This document shows positions 6,707 through 16,238 of a DNA stretch of 17,871 nt, piece by piece (position 1 is the first letter of the stretch; each line of letters opens with the position of its first letter). The translations under genes were made by a program, and so were the position numbers. Below the pieces are notes generated by a model. It ran no database searches and had not been told where the DNA came from. It saw nothing but the letters and a program-made list of their open reading frames with translations. Location of the stretch: positions 1 to 17,871 of the forward strand of contig JAILIJ010000224.1 in the NCBI GenBank assembly GCA_024695315.1, written 5' to 3'. This DNA is from Bacteroidaceae bacterium. Its GTDB lineage: Bacteria > Bacteroidota > Bacteroidia > Bacteroidales > Bacteroidaceae.

Positions 6707-7831
6707 TTACTTCTTTTCCATAGCCAATTTGTAAACCTCATTAGCTATCACATCAGCTGAGTCCTTGAATGCTAAAAGTCCGGCATTTTCGCCAAGTGAC
6801 TTCAATTTATCGTCATTGACCACAGTCTTTAACGCTGTAGGTATAAGTACATCACGTGCATCAGCATCCTTTACATAGATTGCAGCATCTTTTGTAGAAA
6901 GAGCCAAAGCATTCTTTGTCTGATGATCCTCCGCAACATTAGGTGAAGGAACAAGAATAGAAGGCTTCTTTAACAGGCAAAGTTCAGAAATAGAACTAGC
7001 TCCAGCACGTGAAATCACGAGGTCTGCAGCTGCATAAGCATTATCCATACTTGAAATGAAGTCAGTAACATATAAATTCTTTACAGGCTCAGCATTATTC
7101 AAAGCTCTACGAATCTCATCACTATAGAACTTTCCTGTCTGCCAAATAAACTGCACATCACTATTACGAATATCATCAAGATGGCTTAAAACACTTTCGT
7201 TTACAGTACGAGCACCAAGGCTACCACCAATAATCAGGACGGTTCTCTTTCCTGGTTCCAAGCTGAATGATTTTATTGCTTCTTCCTTACTAACCTTCAC
7301 GTCTAACAAATTTTGACGAACAGGGTTACCAGTAAGAATAATCTTATCCTTAGGGAAGAAACGTTCCATGCCAGTATATGCTACACAAACCTTACTAGCC
7401 TTCTTCGCCAAGGACTTATTAGTAACACCAGCATAGCTATTCTGTTCCTGAATAAGACAAGGCACTCCCATAGAATAAGCAGCATTTAGAGTAGGAGCAG
7501 AAGCATATCCTCCGACACCAACAGCAACCTGAGGCTTAAAGTCTCGGATAATCTTCTTAACCATTTGACGGCTTTTGATAAAATCTTTCATCACTCCAAT
7601 ATTCTTTGGGTTCCAAAGTGGGCGAATAAGTCCTCTAACAGGTAGACCAACAATTTCATACCCAGCTGCAGGAACTCTCTGCATCTCCATTCTACCAAGT
7701 GCTCCGACAAACAGAATTTCAGCATCAGGATGCTGCTTCTTTATAGCATTTGCGATAGAAACGGCAGGGAAGATGTGTCCACCTGTTCCTCCACCACTTA
7801 CAATAACCTTCAAAGGTTGCTTATTTTCCAT
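6707..7831 (-). CDS. murG: Lipid II-forming GlcNAc transferase MurG
   Basis: MurG transfers GlcNAc from UDP-GlcNAc to lipid I at the inner face of the membrane, giving lipid II. The glycine-rich loop SGGGTGGHIFPA (12-23) and the GT-B C-terminal donor site SRAGASSISELCLLKK with PSPNVAEDHQT are typical. The frame is open to a TTG at 7861, but the ATG at 7831 (MENKQPLKVIVSGGG) matches the usual start, giving 374 aa; another ATG lies two codons earlier at 7837. The 127-bp gap from ftsW is the longest in the cluster and holds a terminator-like hairpin and a -7 box, so murG may begin a second transcription unit. Confidence 0.96.
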   Translation of the reverse strand: MENKQPLKVIVSGGGTGGHIFPAVSIANAIKKQHPDAEILFVGALGRMEMQRVPAAGYEIVGLPVRGLIRPLWNPKNIGVMKDFIKSRQMVKKIIRDFKPQVAVGVGGYASAPTLNAAYSMGVPCLIQEQNSYAGVTNKSLAKKASKVCVAYTGMERFFPKDKIILTGNPVRQNLLDVKVSKEEAIKSFSLEPGKRTVLIIGGSLGARTVNESVLSHLDDIRNSDVQFIWQTGKFYSDEIRRALNNAEPVKNLYVTDFISSMDNAYAAADLVISRAGASSISELCLLKKPSILVPSPNVAEDHQTKNALALSTKDAAIYVKDADARDVLIPTALKTVVNDDKLKSLGENAGLLAFKDSADVIANEVYKLAMEKK

Positions 7832-7870
7832 ACGCATTTCTAAATTTTCACAATTATACAAATTACGTCA

Positions 7871-7897
7871 CAAAATTACAAAAAATCGTGGGACAAA
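7871..7897 (-). promoter_or_regulatory. Candidate promoter for murG-ftsZ
   Basis: Read leftward, TAATTTTG (7878-7871) is a full match to the Bacteroidetes -7 consensus TAnnTTTG. A TTTG lies upstream at 7897-7894, but the 15-base spacing is shorter than the usual 17-23. Transcription would start near 7864, about 30 bases before the murG ATG and just beyond the terminator-like hairpin. AT-rich spacers yield such matches by chance fairly often. Confidence 0.45.
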
Positions 7898-7916
7898 TCA
7901 TCATTTTATCCCACGA
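7880..7916 (-). terminator. Intrinsic terminator-like hairpin between ftsW and murG
   Basis: TCGTGGGA (7916-7909 read leftward) pairs perfectly with TCCCACGA (7893-7886) around a 15-base loop, and six T residues follow directly (7885-7880). It is a standard intrinsic terminator for leftward transcription and lies 42 bp after the ftsW stop. Partial termination or mRNA end protection would let some readthrough reach murG. Confidence 0.7.
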
Positions 7917-7958
7917 ATTATTGATTATTTTACATAAAAAGTGAAAATACTGGACTAA

Positions 7959-9287
7959 TTATCGCATATTGCCCTCCGTAGCAAACTCATAAGTTTCATT
8001 TGAGGACGGTTCTTCCACATCCAAATGTTCATCACCGCTATTCTTTTTATCTTGTGGCACAGCATTAGCATATCTGCTTACACTAAGAATGACAGCAATA
8101 TAAAAACTATTAATAAGAATTGACGTACCTCCACGACTAATAAACGGCAACGTCTGTCCAGTAACAGGTATTGCTCCAACAGCAACAGCCATATTAACAA
8201 GGGCTTGAAGAGTCATCATCATACCAAATCCCAGCACAAGGTATGCAGGAAAGAAACTTCTGCACTTTTGTGCTATTCTACCAGTTTGGACAAATAATGC
8301 TATATAAAGGCTCAATACAAACAATCCACCAGCAAGTCCAAACTCCTCAACTATAATTGAGAAAATAAAGTCTGATTCTGCATGCTGCAAGAAGTCACGT
8401 TGTATGGAATTGCCAGGTCCTCGTCCTATAATATTCGAGTTGGCAATAGCAATCTTAGCATGAGTACTCTGTGAATTCTTATCATTAAACCAATAAGTAG
8501 CATCGTAAGGATCCACATTCTCTTCCCCCTTAGTAAAACGTTCTACACGATGCTTTACGGTTGCCAAACGTTTTAAGGCTCCGTTCTGTACCAATGCCTC
8601 CTCTGGCATAAGGAAAGCTAATGTCATAACAAAACCTCCTATAAGCCCCAAACCTCCAAGTCCTTTTAATAAATACACCCATGGCACACGTCCAATAATC
8701 ATCATCACAAAAATCACGACAAACAACATTAATGCCGTTGACACATTATCCATGAAGATCAAAATAAAAGACAACATTAGAGGAACTGCTACGAGAGCAA
8801 ATGGTTGCCAAGGTTTACCTCTCACGGCCCCCATTATGACTTTTCCATTTTCTGTCTTAATAACAGTCTGTGTACGAGCCAAGACCATGGCCGTCCACAT
8901 TATAAGAAAGCACTTTACAAATTCTGACGGTTGTACGGTAAATGGACCTATATATATCCATCTATGAGTGCCATTCAAACTGCTACCACCAGATAGAGCC
9001 GTATAGGCAAGCATCATCATAGATATAATATAAAGTGGTGGTGGAAACAAGTTATACCACTTACATGGCAGTCTATGAAACACCAATATAATCAGGAATC
9101 CAGCTCCCAAGAACTGTATCTGATTTATAAATGGCTTCCAGTGACTTGCCCCAGAAAATGTCAATCGACTGGAGGCACTATACACCTCCACTAAAGAGAT
9201 CATACAGAGGATGAAATATATCATCCACACCGTCTTATCCCCCTTGAACATCTTACCATGGAAAAAACTTGAAACGATACCAGCCAT
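7959..9287 (-). CDS. ftsW: Septal peptidoglycan glycosyltransferase FtsW (SEDS)
   Basis: FtsW is the SEDS-family enzyme that polymerises lipid II at the septum together with FtsI. The 442-aa product is highly hydrophobic with about ten membrane segments. Recognisable SEDS blocks are VQPSEFVKC (118-126), GRGPGNSIQRDFLQHAESDF (288-307), in which D306 matches the essential Asp of FtsW and RodA, and LPFISRGGTS (380-389). The last 35 residues are polar and probably cytoplasmic. RodA is the paralogue to exclude; the position among division genes favours FtsW. The start is ATG at 9287, 73 bp after murD. Confidence 0.96.
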   Translation of the reverse strand: MAGIVSSFFHGKMFKGDKTVWMIYFILCMISLVEVYSASSRLTFSGASHWKPFINQIQFLGAGFLIILVFHRLPCKWYNLFPPPLYIISMMMLAYTALSGGSSLNGTHRWIYIGPFTVQPSEFVKCFLIMWTAMVLARTQTVIKTENGKVIMGAVRGKPWQPFALVAVPLMLSFILIFMDNVSTALMLFVVIFVMMIIGRVPWVYLLKGLGGLGLIGGFVMTLAFLMPEEALVQNGALKRLATVKHRVERFTKGEENVDPYDATYWFNDKNSQSTHAKIAIANSNIIGRGPGNSIQRDFLQHAESDFIFSIIVEEFGLAGGLFVLSLYIALFVQTGRIAQKCRSFFPAYLVLGFGMMMTLQALVNMAVAVGAIPVTGQTLPFISRGGTSILINSFYIAVILSVSRYANAVPQDKKNSGDEHLDVEEPSSNETYEFATEGNMR

Positions 9288-9360
9288 ATTTATTTTTTTA
9301 GTCCATTATCTACACATGACCTTTTATGCAGAGCAAAAAGCATCTATACTTCGTAACAAT

Positions 9361-10692
9361 CTAGAGTCTTTTCACACACTCCTTAAACTGTTCTCCTCTA
9401 TCCTCCATATTTTTAAACAAGTCAAAACTTGCACAACAAGGACTTAAGAGAACACAAGCTCCAGGTTTTGCCATCTTATAGCACTCATCTACACAATCTT
9501 TCATAGATTTTACGTCTACGATAGGCAAGCCGAAATTATCAAAAGCAGCGTGTAACTTAGTATTATCAACTCCAAGGAATACCAATCCAATACATTTTTC
9601 CTTTACAAGGTCGAAAATCTCAGAATAATCATTTCCCTTATCCTTACCGCCAAGAATAAGTACTGTAGGCTGAGTCATACTATCAAGAGCATACCAACAA
9701 GCATTTACATTAGTAGCTTTTGAATCATTAACAAAGTCCACTCCACGTACTCTACCAGCCTTCTCTAATCTATGTTCAACACCGGCAAAGTCAGACAAAC
9801 CCTTACGAATGTATTCGCTGCTTACACCAGCAAGATTAGCTGTTATACCTGCAGCCAAAGAATTATAAAGATTATGCTTACCACGAAGAGCTAACTCCTC
9901 CTGTTCCATATTAAATGGTACCGGTCCATCAATATGGAACGTACTATCGCTCACATAACCGATAACGCCATTTTCCTTAAACTCAGAGAACGGACAAAGA
10001 CGAGCCTTAAGATTATACTTTTCAAGTTCCTTAGTAACGATTGGGTCATCATTCCAGTACACGAAAGCATCTTTCTCTGTCTGATTACGAGTGATACGCA
10101 TCTTGCTATCCACATAATTCTGCATCTTAAAGTCATAACGGTCAAGATGGTCAGGAGTAATATTCATGAGCACAGCAATATCAGCACGGAAATCATACAT
10201 ATTGTCCAACTGGAAACTGCTAAGTTCAATAACATAATACTCGAACTTTTCCTCTGCAACCTGAAGAGCAAGACTACGTCCTATGTTACCAGCCAAGCCG
10301 ACATTATATCCAGCCCCCTTGAGTATATGGTAGATGAGAGATGTTGTAGTAGTCTTTCCATTACTACCAGTAATACATATCATCTTCGCATCAGTATATC
10401 GGCCTGCAAACTCAATCTCACTAATAATAGAAATATTCTTTTCCTTTATCTTCTTTATCATAGGAGCCGTATCAGGAATACCCGGACTCTTTATTACCTC
10501 ATCAGCATTGAGAATAAGTTCCTCTGTATGCAGTCCCTCTTCCCACTTTATGTCATGATTGTCAAGAAGGGATTTATAATTATCTTTAATCTTTGACATA
10601 TCACTAACGAACACATCAAAACCTTCTTTCTTAGCAAGAACAGCGGCTCCTGCACCACTTTCTCCAGCTCCAAGTACTACAATCCTTTTCAT
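9361..10692 (-). CDS. murD: UDP-MurNAc-L-alanine--D-glutamate ligase MurD
   Basis: MurD adds D-glutamate to UDP-MurNAc-L-Ala in the cytoplasm using ATP. The 443-aa product starts with a Rossmann-type VVLGAGESGAGAAVLA (5-20) and SPGIP (69-73), then the P-loop CITGSNGKTTTTSL (106-119), ELSSFQLD (156-163), MNITPDHLDRY (176-186) and the C-terminal VDFVNDSKATN and GGKDKGNDY blocks, all of MurD type. The start is ATG at 10692. It sits 49 bp after mraY and 73 bp before ftsW, in the conventional dcw order. Confidence 0.97.
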   Translation of the reverse strand: MKRIVVLGAGESGAGAAVLAKKEGFDVFVSDMSKIKDNYKSLLDNHDIKWEEGLHTEELILNADEVIKSPGIPDTAPMIKKIKEKNISIISEIEFAGRYTDAKMICITGSNGKTTTTSLIYHILKGAGYNVGLAGNIGRSLALQVAEEKFEYYVIELSSFQLDNMYDFRADIAVLMNITPDHLDRYDFKMQNYVDSKMRITRNQTEKDAFVYWNDDPIVTKELEKYNLKARLCPFSEFKENGVIGYVSDSTFHIDGPVPFNMEQEELALRGKHNLYNSLAAGITANLAGVSSEYIRKGLSDFAGVEHRLEKAGRVRGVDFVNDSKATNVNACWYALDSMTQPTVLILGGKDKGNDYSEIFDLVKEKCIGLVFLGVDNTKLHAAFDNFGLPIVDVKSMKDCVDECYKMAKPGACVLLSPCCASFDLFKNMEDRGEQFKECVKRL

Positions 10693-10741
10693 TGTCTGTA
10701 TATTTTAATTTCTTTTTGTATGGTATCGGTAAAAAATATGC

Positions 10742-12001
10742 TTATCTTATCTTAAGCGTAAGCAGCGTAATAGCGGCAAGAATTATGGTAATAATCCAGA
10801 AACGAGTAGTAATCATAGATTCAAACAACAACCCTTTTGGATTTTTGATGAGATACTTAACGCCTGGTTCCATCTTATGTCTATAATGGTCATGGAACGG
10901 AGCGCGCTTAAACACTCTCCATTTCAGTCCACGCTTATTTCCCTGTTTAGCATAAGCCACCTGCAGAATCACACTTACACTTTCCATAAGGAATATTCCG
11001 CAAAGAATTGGCAACATAAGTTCCTTGTGTATAATAACAGCAGTCACAGCTATCACTCCACCAATGGCAAGACTACCCGTATCGCCCATAAACACCTTTG
11101 CTGGATATGCATTATACCATAGGAAACCTATCAATGAACCGACAAAGGCACATAAGAAGATTACAACTTCCTCCGTACCCGAGATATACATCACATTCAA
11201 GTAGCTGGCAAACTGAATATGTCCTGACACATAGGCCAATATTCCCAGAGCAATACCTATTATCGCAGAATTTCCGGCACACATACCATCCATGCCATCA
11301 TTCAAGTTCGCTCCATTAGAAACGGCCGTAATAACAAATGTTGTCACCAAGATAAACAGAATCCATCCACAAGCTCTCTTCACCGTACCGTTCTTTATCC
11401 AACTGAATGGAGAATTATAATCCAAATTGTTATTCTTTAAGAATGGTACAGTAGTAACCGTTGATTTACGAGCTTCACTCTTATGGTAGACAACCTCTTT
11501 TTGTCCTATCTCCCGTGTCACATTCTCACGTACAACAGCCTGAGGACTAAGCCATAGAGCAATACCTACAACAGTACCAAGAATGAGCTGACCCAACATT
11601 TTGTATCGAGGTTTCAGTCCGTCCTTATCACCACGAAGTTTTATAATATCATCTAAGAATCCGAGCAAACCGAACCACAATAATGTAACGATAAGCAGAT
11701 TCACATATATATTCGTCAACTTACAAAACAGTAGAGCAGGCAAAAGTACAGCCATGAGAATAACAATACCTCCCATAGAAGGCACTCCCTTTTTCTGCAC
11801 TCCATACGGATCTATCGAAGCATCACGCGCCCCTTCAATATGATTTCTTGAACGCATGAACTTAATAAAATATTCACCTGCCACCATAGAAATAACAAGT
11901 GACAATATGAGAGCCATCAAAGCTCGGAACGACACATATCCAAACATTCCCATTCCAGGAATGTCCCATTCGTCTAAATATCTACTTAAATGGTATAACA
12001 C
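10742..12001 (-). CDS. mraY: Phospho-MurNAc-pentapeptide transferase MraY
   Basis: MraY attaches phospho-MurNAc-pentapeptide to undecaprenyl phosphate, forming lipid I. The 419-aa integral membrane protein keeps the catalytic DD pair in GFLDDIIKLRGDKDGLKPRYK-type context (D117, D118), the NDGMDGM loop (234-240) and FMGDTGSLAIGG (304-315). The late HHH motif of other phyla appears as FHDHYRH (369-375), a form I associate with Bacteroidetes. It is longer than the usual roughly 360 aa, with an insertion around 155-200. The start is GTG at 11999-12001, giving MLYHLSRYLDEWDIPGMGMF, the expected beginning. Gaps are 63 bp after murE and 49 bp before murD. Confidence 0.97.
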   Translation of the reverse strand: MLYHLSRYLDEWDIPGMGMFGYVSFRALMALILSLVISMVAGEYFIKFMRSRNHIEGARDASIDPYGVQKKGVPSMGGIVILMAVLLPALLFCKLTNIYVNLLIVTLLWFGLLGFLDDIIKLRGDKDGLKPRYKMLGQLILGTVVGIALWLSPQAVVRENVTREIGQKEVVYHKSEARKSTVTTVPFLKNNNLDYNSPFSWIKNGTVKRACGWILFILVTTFVITAVSNGANLNDGMDGMCAGNSAIIGIALGILAYVSGHIQFASYLNVMYISGTEEVVIFLCAFVGSLIGFLWYNAYPAKVFMGDTGSLAIGGVIAVTAVIIHKELMLPILCGIFLMESVSVILQVAYAKQGNKRGLKWRVFKRAPFHDHYRHKMEPGVKYLIKNPKGLLFESMITTRFWIITIILAAITLLTLKIR

Positions 12002-12064
12002 CCTATAATTATTTAATAAAACTACAATTCTTTAACTTTCACATTCGCAATAACAGTCCACGAA

Positions 12065-13510
12065 TTAGAAGCAAGCTCTTACCTCTTCCTTATCGTCGAA
12101 GTGATGCTTTACTCCCTTGATAATCTGATAGTCCTCATGTCCCTTTCCTGCAATAAGAATAACATCTCCCTTCTTAGCAAGAGCACAAGCCGTCTTAATA
12201 GCCTGTCGACGGTCAACAATAGTAAGAACCTTCTTCATTTGCTCCTCATTAAGACCAGCTTGCATATCCTTCAAAATATCCTCTGGCTCCTCATTACGAG
12301 GATTATCACTTGTAAGAATCACCTTGTCACTTTGTCTAACAGCCTCTTGAGCCATCAATGGGCGCTTACCCTTATCACGATTTCCACCAGCTCCACATAC
12401 TGTTATAACCTCACCTTTTCCTTCGAGCACCCCATGAATAGCATTAAGCACATTTTCAAGTGCGTCAGGAGTATGAGCATAATCAACAATTGCAGTATAT
12501 CCAGATGGAGAACGAAGAGCTTCAAAACGTCCATTCACAGGAGTCATCATACTAAGTGCCACAAGCACTTCCTGTGCGTCTTTTCCCAACATAACAGCAG
12601 TACCGTAGACAGCAAGCAAATTGCTCACATTGAACTTTCCGATAAACTTGACTCCGACTTCCTTTCCATTTATGTCAAGATACATGCCTTCGAAATGACA
12701 CTCTATAATCTTAGCCTTAAAGTCTGCTGGGCTTTGAACAGAATAAGTCTTAACCTGAGCCTTTGTATTCTGCACCATCACCATACCATTCTTATCATCC
12801 ACATTTGTAATGGCAAAAGCATCAGCTGGCAGATTATCGAAAAACAATTTCTTAGCCTTAATATAATTTTCAAAAGTCTTATGATAATCCAAGTGGTCAC
12901 GGGTAATATTTGTAAACATACCTCCCACAAACTTCAGTCCACCAATACGGTTCTGCACAATAGAGTGACTGCTCACTTCCATAAAGGCGTACTCACAACC
13001 AGCCTCAACCATCTTAGCAAGCAGAGCGTTAAGAGTAATTGGGTCTGGAGTAGTATGCTCAGTTGGGATAGCCTCACCATCCACATAATTGCATACAGTT
13101 GACAAGAGGCCAGCCTTATGTCCCATATATCTGAACATATTATATAAAACTGTAGCTATAGTAGTCTTACCATTTGTACCAGTCACACCAACAAGTTTCA
13201 ATTTGCTTGAAGGATCCCCATAGAACGATGTAGCAATCTGTCCTACCACCAATTCAGAATTTTCCACACGAATAAATACTGCCTTATCAGCATATTCCTG
13301 TGGTATAACCTCACATATTACTGCTACCGCACCCAGTTCTATAGCCTTACCTATATAACTGTGACCATCTGTTTGTGTTCCTTTTACTGCAACGAAAAGA
13401 TGACCTTCTTTAATAAGGCGAGAATCAATATTCACACCCTTAATGTCCTTTTCGAGGTCTCCAAGAACCTCAAGCACATTTACTTTTGCTACAAGTTCCT
13501 TTAATTTCAT
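12065..13510 (-). CDS. murE: UDP-MurNAc-L-Ala-D-Glu--2,6-diaminopimelate ligase MurE
   Basis: MurE adds the third residue of the stem peptide. The 481-aa product has the N-terminal substrate-binding part (DSR at 29-31), the P-loop VTGTNGKTTIAT (109-120), HTTPDP (152-157), MEVSSHS (177-183), NITRDHLDYH (201-210) and VDYAHTPDALENVL (342-355). The motif DNPR (402-405) is the meso-diaminopimelate selectivity signature, so the stem peptide should contain meso-DAP rather than lysine. The start is ATG at 13510. It is only 13 bp after ftsI, which points to tight co-transcription. Confidence 0.97.
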   Translation of the reverse strand: MKLKELVAKVNVLEVLGDLEKDIKGVNIDSRLIKEGHLFVAVKGTQTDGHSYIGKAIELGAVAVICEVIPQEYADKAVFIRVENSELVVGQIATSFYGDPSSKLKLVGVTGTNGKTTIATVLYNMFRYMGHKAGLLSTVCNYVDGEAIPTEHTTPDPITLNALLAKMVEAGCEYAFMEVSSHSIVQNRIGGLKFVGGMFTNITRDHLDYHKTFENYIKAKKLFFDNLPADAFAITNVDDKNGMVMVQNTKAQVKTYSVQSPADFKAKIIECHFEGMYLDINGKEVGVKFIGKFNVSNLLAVYGTAVMLGKDAQEVLVALSMMTPVNGRFEALRSPSGYTAIVDYAHTPDALENVLNAIHGVLEGKGEVITVCGAGGNRDKGKRPLMAQEAVRQSDKVILTSDNPRNEEPEDILKDMQAGLNEEQMKKVLTIVDRRQAIKTACALAKKGDVILIAGKGHEDYQIIKGVKHHFDDKEEVRACF

Positions 13511-13523
13511 ACTTATATCTTTA

Positions 13524-15656
13524 TCAATTTAGAATCAACTGTATTGTTTTACCTTTATTTACCAAAGTACCAGCAGGTACACTCTGTCTGACGACCTTGC
13601 CTCGTCCCCTAATACGTGCAACAAGTCCCCTGCTCTCCAAAGCATAGATAGCATCTCGGGCACCCATCCCCCTAACATTTGGCATCGTATTGTCATACAT
13701 AGGACGTGAACTAAGCATCACACTTCCGCCTTTTACATCTGCCGTACACCACTCTCCTATCTCATCCTCATAGGCCTTTATACCCAAAACGTTAAGTACA
13801 TACCTCGCAGCCTCACTACTTCCGCTCTTCACATTTGGCACAAACTGTGTAGACGAATCGGTAGCACAAATAAGGTCACGCGTCTCATGTTTTGAAAACA
13901 CGCGCTGCGCAATCTTTGAGAAAACGACACCAGCCTGTCCACCTCCACTGGCGAGCCAGAAATTATGACGAATAGCCACAATACATGTGAACTTAGGATC
14001 TTCAGAAGGGAAATATCCACAGAAACTCACAAGGTGCTCAGTACCATATTTTCCTGCTGCAGAAATCTGCGCCGTACCAGTCTTTCCTGACACATGAAAA
14101 ATAGGATTTCCGGCAGGTTTACCCAAACCATCCTTATCACATACTACCCTCTGCAGAATAGCACGTATGTCATGAAGAGTCTGTTCCTTACATATATGTT
14201 CCTTAATAACCTCTGTAGGAAATTCCTGTATCATCTCACCATTCTTACTATAGCCCTTGACAAAACGTGGCTTAACCATTTTTCCATCATTAGCTATGGC
14301 ATTATAGAATGTTACCGTTGAGATAGGTGGTATCTGTGTCTCGTAACCTATAGACATCCACGGAATTGTAGTGTGAGGCCAGTTACTTCTATCTTTCATA
14401 GGATAACGTATATGAGGGTCGGCCGTTCCGACGAAAGGAAGATTTAGGGACATTCCTATTCCAACCCTTTTTAATCCGTCCACAAATTTCTCTGGCTGAT
14501 GATGATAATATTTATCTATCAGCTTTGCAACTCCGATATTTGACGATACCATAAGAACGTGAGGCACATCGAGCACATGATATCCTCCTTTATTCCAGTT
14601 ATGGTCCTTCATCTTTGCCCCGTACATGATTTCGACTCCATTTCCCGTGTCTACCATATCTGATGGATGTACATACCCATCATCCATAGCCACCATCATA
14701 GAAGCAGTCTTAAAAGTAGAACCAGGCTCCATAAGTGACGCCAACGCGTAGTTACGTGCCTCATAGAAGTTTCCATCGTCATATCGTTGAAGGTTGACAA
14801 TAGCTTTCACATCACCTGTTTTAACCTCCATAAGCACGACAACACCCACATCTGCAGTCAGTTCTGACATCTTCTCACGTAGGGCATTCTCACATATATC
14901 CTGCATATTGACATCAATAGTAGAAACCACATCATATCCATCTTGAGCAGGAATATCTATTATGTCAAGATATTTGTTCAATACCTTTTTCCTATGCTTC
15001 ATTCCAGGCTTACCTCTTAACAATGAATCATAAGCCAATTCTATACCAGAACGTGCAGAATCTTTTGCCGCATATAGTTCACCAAGCGTTCGACGTGCGA
15101 GTGAGCCAAACGGCTTCTTACGACCATTACGTTCCTGAGCCACCAGTCCACTCGTGTTTGGTCCTAATCTAAATAAAGGTAACTCCTTGATTCTATTATA
15201 TTGTATATAGTTAAGTGTCTGCCCAGGACACAACTCATACCAACGACTTCCGCGTGCCAGACCTCTACGTATATGAGCTTCATACTCCTCAGCCGTCTTT
15301 ATAGGACATATCTCTGCCAGCCCCATACATATAGAATCCATGTTCTCGTTGAACATTTCTTTTTTCTTACGCATAGCTGCTGTATCAACATCTGCCCCTC
15401 CAGACTTGAAGTCCATATATAACTTATAACTTGGTAAACTACTTGCCATAAGCTGTCCCTCAGCCGACAGAATATTACCGCGCGTTTGAGGCAAAGGTAC
15501 AGTATCTGTCACGAGCTTCTCAGACAGAGTAATCCAGCGCTCGCGTTCGCCAAACATCCTCAATACCATATTATATATTACTACTCCTCCAAATATCAGA
15601 ACAATAATAAATAATACTATAAATCGAGTTGATATGTAACTTTTATCAAACTTCAT
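13524..15656 (-). CDS. ftsI: Septal transpeptidase FtsI (class B PBP) with PASTA domain
   Basis: FtsI crosslinks septal peptidoglycan as partner of FtsW. The 710-aa product has a short cytoplasmic N terminus, one membrane anchor (about 11-33), a dimerisation/pedestal domain (about 55-240) containing PLPQTRGNIL, and a transpeptidase domain. The latter carries S-x-x-K as STFK (313-316, nucleophile Ser313), S-x-N as SSN (371-373) and KTG in SGKTGTAQ (523-530). A PASTA domain fills the C terminus (about 657-710, MPNVRGMGARDAIYALESRG). Class and domains fit a division PBP; the MrdA-type elongation PBP would be expected near rodA instead. The start is ATG at 15656, 39 bp after the FtsL-like gene. 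Confidence 0.96.
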   Translation of the reverse strand: MKFDKSYISTRFIVLFIIVLIFGGVVIYNMVLRMFGERERWITLSEKLVTDTVPLPQTRGNILSAEGQLMASSLPSYKLYMDFKSGGADVDTAAMRKKKEMFNENMDSICMGLAEICPIKTAEEYEAHIRRGLARGSRWYELCPGQTLNYIQYNRIKELPLFRLGPNTSGLVAQERNGRKKPFGSLARRTLGELYAAKDSARSGIELAYDSLLRGKPGMKHRKKVLNKYLDIIDIPAQDGYDVVSTIDVNMQDICENALREKMSELTADVGVVVLMEVKTGDVKAIVNLQRYDDGNFYEARNYALASLMEPGSTFKTASMMVAMDDGYVHPSDMVDTGNGVEIMYGAKMKDHNWNKGGYHVLDVPHVLMVSSNIGVAKLIDKYYHHQPEKFVDGLKRVGIGMSLNLPFVGTADPHIRYPMKDRSNWPHTTIPWMSIGYETQIPPISTVTFYNAIANDGKMVKPRFVKGYSKNGEMIQEFPTEVIKEHICKEQTLHDIRAILQRVVCDKDGLGKPAGNPIFHVSGKTGTAQISAAGKYGTEHLVSFCGYFPSEDPKFTCIVAIRHNFWLASGGGQAGVVFSKIAQRVFSKHETRDLICATDSSTQFVPNVKSGSSEAARYVLNVLGIKAYEDEIGEWCTADVKGGSVMLSSRPMYDNTMPNVRGMGARDAIYALESRGLVARIRGRGKVVRQSVPAGTLVNKGKTIQLILN

Positions 15657-15695
15657 TATAACTTATAAGTATACAGTTTCATTTTTTTAGAATTT

Positions 15696-16193
15696 TCACC
15701 AAGGCCAAAAGCCTTCATCATCTTCATCATCCTGACGTATCAAATATGGTGCCGTCTCTGGTGATGAAAGCACACTATCAGGTGTCTTCTTCAATATCTC
15801 CTCAACATTCGACTGCCTGGTGTAATTCATCAACTCACTTGACTGAGTAAGAACATTATATTTCACATCTTGCAGTTCCTTTCGCAAATTATCAATCTCT
15901 ATCTGCTCGTCCTGACTTGCATAACGATTGGCCGTGTAAAATATCATTAGGCCTACAACAAATATGATAAACAGAATCTGCCTACGGATGAACTTGCTCG
16001 CAAGAATATCTCCTCCTAAAAGGCTTCGTAGAGACAACTCGACATCATCATCAACGGAATCCTCGTCAAGCTTGTTGATAACCTCTTCAACCTCACGCTT
16101 AACACTTTCTTCTTCCAGATCAACAGACAATTCTTCTCCAGAATCCATGTTTGTCTGTTCATCCTGCTCTACGTTATCTTTTATTTCTTCCAT
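15696..16193 (-). CDS. FtsL-like putative cell division protein
   Basis: A 165-aa bitopic protein of the Bacteroidetes FtsL-like type. It has a long acidic cytoplasmic part (about 1-65, rich in Glu and Asp), one membrane segment (about 72-88, QILFIIFVVGLMIFYTA), a short probable coiled coil (about 95-125, EQIEIDNLRKELQDVKYNVL) and an acidic tail ending in DDEDDEGFWPW. FtsL proteins join FtsQ and FtsB-type partners and activate FtsW-FtsI. Its place between rsmH and ftsI is exactly that of ftsL in other phyla, although sequence similarity to proteobacterial FtsL is not visible. A TTG two codons earlier (16199) is open, but ATG at 16193 is the natural start. The gap to ftsI is 39 bp. Confidence 0.85.
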   Translation of the reverse strand: MEEIKDNVEQDEQTNMDSGEELSVDLEEESVKREVEEVINKLDEDSVDDDVELSLRSLLGGDILASKFIRRQILFIIFVVGLMIFYTANRYASQDEQIEIDNLRKELQDVKYNVLTQSSELMNYTRQSNVEEILKKTPDSVLSSPETAPYLIRQDDEDDEGFWPW

Positions 16194-16238
16194 TTTCAAC
16201 CGTTTTGCAACAAAATTTTTATCACATCACTCTTCACT

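Noticed and set aside
6681..6712. Terminator between murG and murC (AAGTAAG/CTTACTT stem)
   Set aside because: The stem is AT-rich with 18 bases of loop, overlaps the murG stop codon and is followed by only a weak T-rich stretch.
9934..10596. A 220-codon open frame on the plus strand opposite murD
   Set aside because: It lies wholly within murD in antisense and its translation shows no recognisable family.
11999..12001. A misannotated mraY start because the first codon is not ATG
   Set aside because: GTG here gives the expected MraY N terminus, so a GTG start is the best explanation; the same holds for murC at 6636-6638.
12101..13102. A 333-codon open frame on the plus strand opposite murE
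   Set aside because: It is fully antisense to a clear murE, has a Ser/His/Leu/Ile-rich composition typical of shadow frames and shows no domain.
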